Of a stretch of 64,000 bases of DNA, positions 62,590 to 64,000 are shown in pieces; positions within the stretch are counted from its first letter, which is position 1, and every line of letters begins with the position of its first letter. This DNA is from Echinicola strongylocentroti (GTDB lineage: Bacteria > Bacteroidota > Bacteroidia > Cytophagales > Cyclobacteriaceae), in the NCBI RefSeq assembly GCF_003260975.1, contig NZ_CP030041.1, positions 3,971,501-4,035,500 on the forward strand, read 5' to 3'. The notes beneath the pieces are model-generated. The model was not told where the DNA came from, did no database searches, and saw nothing but the letters and a program-made list of their open reading frames with translations. A program made the translations under genes and the position numbers.

Positions 62590-64000
62590 TTAAGGTTGGG
62601 GATTCTCCTCACTTTCCTGCTGTCGCTCCTGCCAAGCCTCCATTTTAGCTTCGAATTCCTTGATTTTGGGCTCGTTTGCTTTTTCCCATGCTGCTATTTC
62701 TTTCTCGTATTCTTTCATTTTGGGCTCATAGGCAGTTTCCCATTCACTTTGCTTGGCTTCCATTTCTTTGCCCCAGGCTTCCATTTTGGCTTCCCACTCT
62801 TCCATTTTGGATTCATGTTGTACTTCCCATTCCTCCATCTTTTCTTCGTAGATTTCGGTTTTGGCTTCCATTTTATCCTGAACCTCTTCTAGCATGTCCT
62901 GTAGCGCTTCGCGTTTCTGCTGGGCTTCTTCCGAATCTTCGCCTTCAAGCTGGCTAAGTTTGATGGTCAGGTTGCTCAGTTCCATGGCTTCTTCTGTGAT
63001 GTTTAGCTGGAAGACCGGCATGGGAGGCACGAAGTTCATCCCTTCTAATGGCGGTACTAAAGGGACAGGAGGGACTTCAAAATCCATTTTGGGCATTGGG
63101 CTTAGCTCCAGCACAGGCATCGGATCATCTACAGGGGCTGGTGTGGCTTTATGAGCTTTCACTTTGGCCTTTGGCACCGGAGTGGTGTCTATGCTATAAG
63201 CATAATGATAGGTTGTGACATTGCTTTTAGTAGTATTCCTAACGGTATTAGGACTGTCCACCGCCTCATTGCACGGCTCTACTATTACTTGGCAAGGCAG
63301 GGACACTTTTTTGTCGATGGATTTATACTCAATTTTAGTGAGCAAATAATTGTCCGAAAATATAGTTCCTTTTGTAGGGATGGCTCCCAGTACCAGGGAA
63401 GCACTTACCATCAGTGAGATGAGCATGGTCAATGTAATTAAGGGTGAGATTTTTTCTTTGTGTTGTTCTTTTCCTAAGATTCGCTTGATCCTGTTGACAA
63501 AGGAATGTTTGTTTCCAGTGGCTGCAAGAGCCATTTCAGGCATGGAGCTTTGCGCATGTTCGGCCACTTCAGCCAGGCCATGAGCCAATTCTGCTGGGGA
63601 GTATCCCAGAGAAAGGACCAGGTCATCGCAAGCATGCTCACGTTCTGTGTCGATTATTTCGTTGATCCACCAAAAGCATGGATGGAAAAAGAAAAATACT
63701 TCCATGATACGTTGGAGAATATTGACGAGATAATCGTATCGTTTGATATGGGCAAGCTCGTGGACGATGATGGCTTCCAGCTGACGTGGAGGAGTGCAGA
63801 GCAGCAGGCTCGCCGGGATAAGGATGACAGGTTTCAGTAATCCATAGGTGACGGGAACGTGGATCAGGTCACTTTTGAGCACTTTTACTCCCCTGTAGAA
63901 TCCCATGGCTGCAATCATGCCATTTACCTTTTTGATCAGTGGATCAGGGACAGATTGTTGGTGTCTTTTGTGTAGGTTTCTCAAGTCAAATAGCCCACCG
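62590..64000 (-). CDS. BlaR1-type M56 metallopeptidase with long charged tail, N-terminus missing
   Basis: The frame stays open to the right edge, so the N-terminal membrane helices are outside the window. Visible: the M56 zinc site VHELAHIKRYDY (HExxH) with a downstream Glu in TEREHACDDLVL, and a membrane helix (LITLTMLISLMVSASLVLG). A Pro-rich linker follows (PVPLVPPLEGMNFVPPMP), then a 130-residue Glu/Lys-rich tail with Trp or Tyr near every seventh residue (MEEWEAKMEAWGKEME), which should form a coiled coil or single helix. BlaR1 relatives sense the envelope and cleave a BlaI-type repressor, whose gene would lie to the right. The tail is not part of the usual peptidase. Confidence 0.85.
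   Translation of the reverse strand, partial: GGLFDLRNLHKRHQQSVPDPLIKKVNGMIAAMGFYRGVKVLKSDLIHVPVTYGLLKPVILIPASLLLCTPPRQLEAIIVHELAHIKRYDYLVNILQRIMEVFFFFHPCFWWINEIIDTEREHACDDLVLSLGYSPAELAHGLAEVAEHAQSSMPEMALAATGNKHSFVNRIKRILGKEQHKEKISPLITLTMLISLMVSASLVLGAIPTKGTIFSDNYLLTKIEYKSIDKKVSLPCQVIVEPCNEAVDSPNTVRNTTKSNVTTYHYAYSIDTTPVPKAKVKAHKATPAPVDDPMPVLELSPMPKMDFEVPPVPLVPPLEGMNFVPPMPVFQLNITEEAMELSNLTIKLSQLEGEDSEEAQQKREALQDMLEEVQDKMEAKTEIYEEKMEEWEVQHESKMEEWEAKMEAWGKEMEAKQSEWETAYEPKMKEYEKEIAAWEKANEPKIKEFEAKMEAWQERQQESEENPQP

Overview
The window comes from a Bacteroidota chromosome, most likely a marine member of the Cyclobacteriaceae. An Echinicola-like host is my inference from the overall gene mix, not a database result. 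The signs are SusC/SusD pairs with an ECF sigma/FecR switch, type IX secretion adhesins with a PorP/SprF partner, two DUF4221-type lipoproteins, TAnnTTTG promoter boxes and almost no Shine-Dalgarno sequences.

Layout: 1-494 holds the start of a membrane protein that runs off the left edge. 743-4624 is nitrite assimilation (nirD, nirB) with a divergent siroheme-pathway methyltransferase gene. 4915-15242 is a mixed accessory stretch: DUF4221, DUF4202, a DUF1592/DUF1552 pair, a head-GIN protein and a ROK/polyphosphate-glucokinase-like protein. 15614-18838 is a large T9SS-sorted surface protein. 18880-25808 is nitrate assimilation on the minus strand: a NarK/NasA transporter, a nitrate reductase fused to a NirB-like flavoprotein, a rubredoxin/nitrite-reductase-like protein and a small DUF7009-like protein. 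26659-38886 has DUF2461, a HAD phosphatase, two small envelope proteins, a PorP/SprF-adhesin pair, a FUSC transporter and a Gfo/Idh/MocA oxidoreductase. 39028-47020 is a nutrient-uptake locus (sigma factor, anti-sigma factor, SusC, SusD, surface lipoprotein). 47247-55094 is housekeeping with tRNA-Ala, recR, clpS, a sodium symporter, an alkyltransferase-like protein, an MscS channel, GreA-like and META proteins. 55405-60297 is the threonine operon thrABC behind a threonine-rich leader peptide. The right end holds a second DUF4221 lipoprotein and a truncated BlaR1-type metallopeptidase.

The two nitrate/nitrite clusters are 15 kb apart but share repeated TACGTA boxes in their upstream regions, so they may be co-regulated: NarK imports nitrate, the fused reductase makes nitrite, NirBD makes ammonium, and the methyltransferase supplies siroheme precursor.

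Most notable findings: (1) a 41-residue leader peptide with 12 Thr and 5 Ile in front of thrABC, closely resembling enterobacterial ThrL in composition; (2) a ~150-bp mobile repeat present four times, with imperfect terminal inverted repeats and, in three copies, 9-14 bp flanking direct repeats; all copies point the same end at a downstream gene; (3) two apparent single-base losses in C or G runs that break a DUF1592 cytochrome gene and the T9SS sorting tail of a surface protein; (4) a rubredoxin fused to a nitrite/sulfite-reductase-like scaffold that lacks the usual cluster cysteines. No CRISPR array, rRNA gene, prophage or complete insertion sequence was seen.
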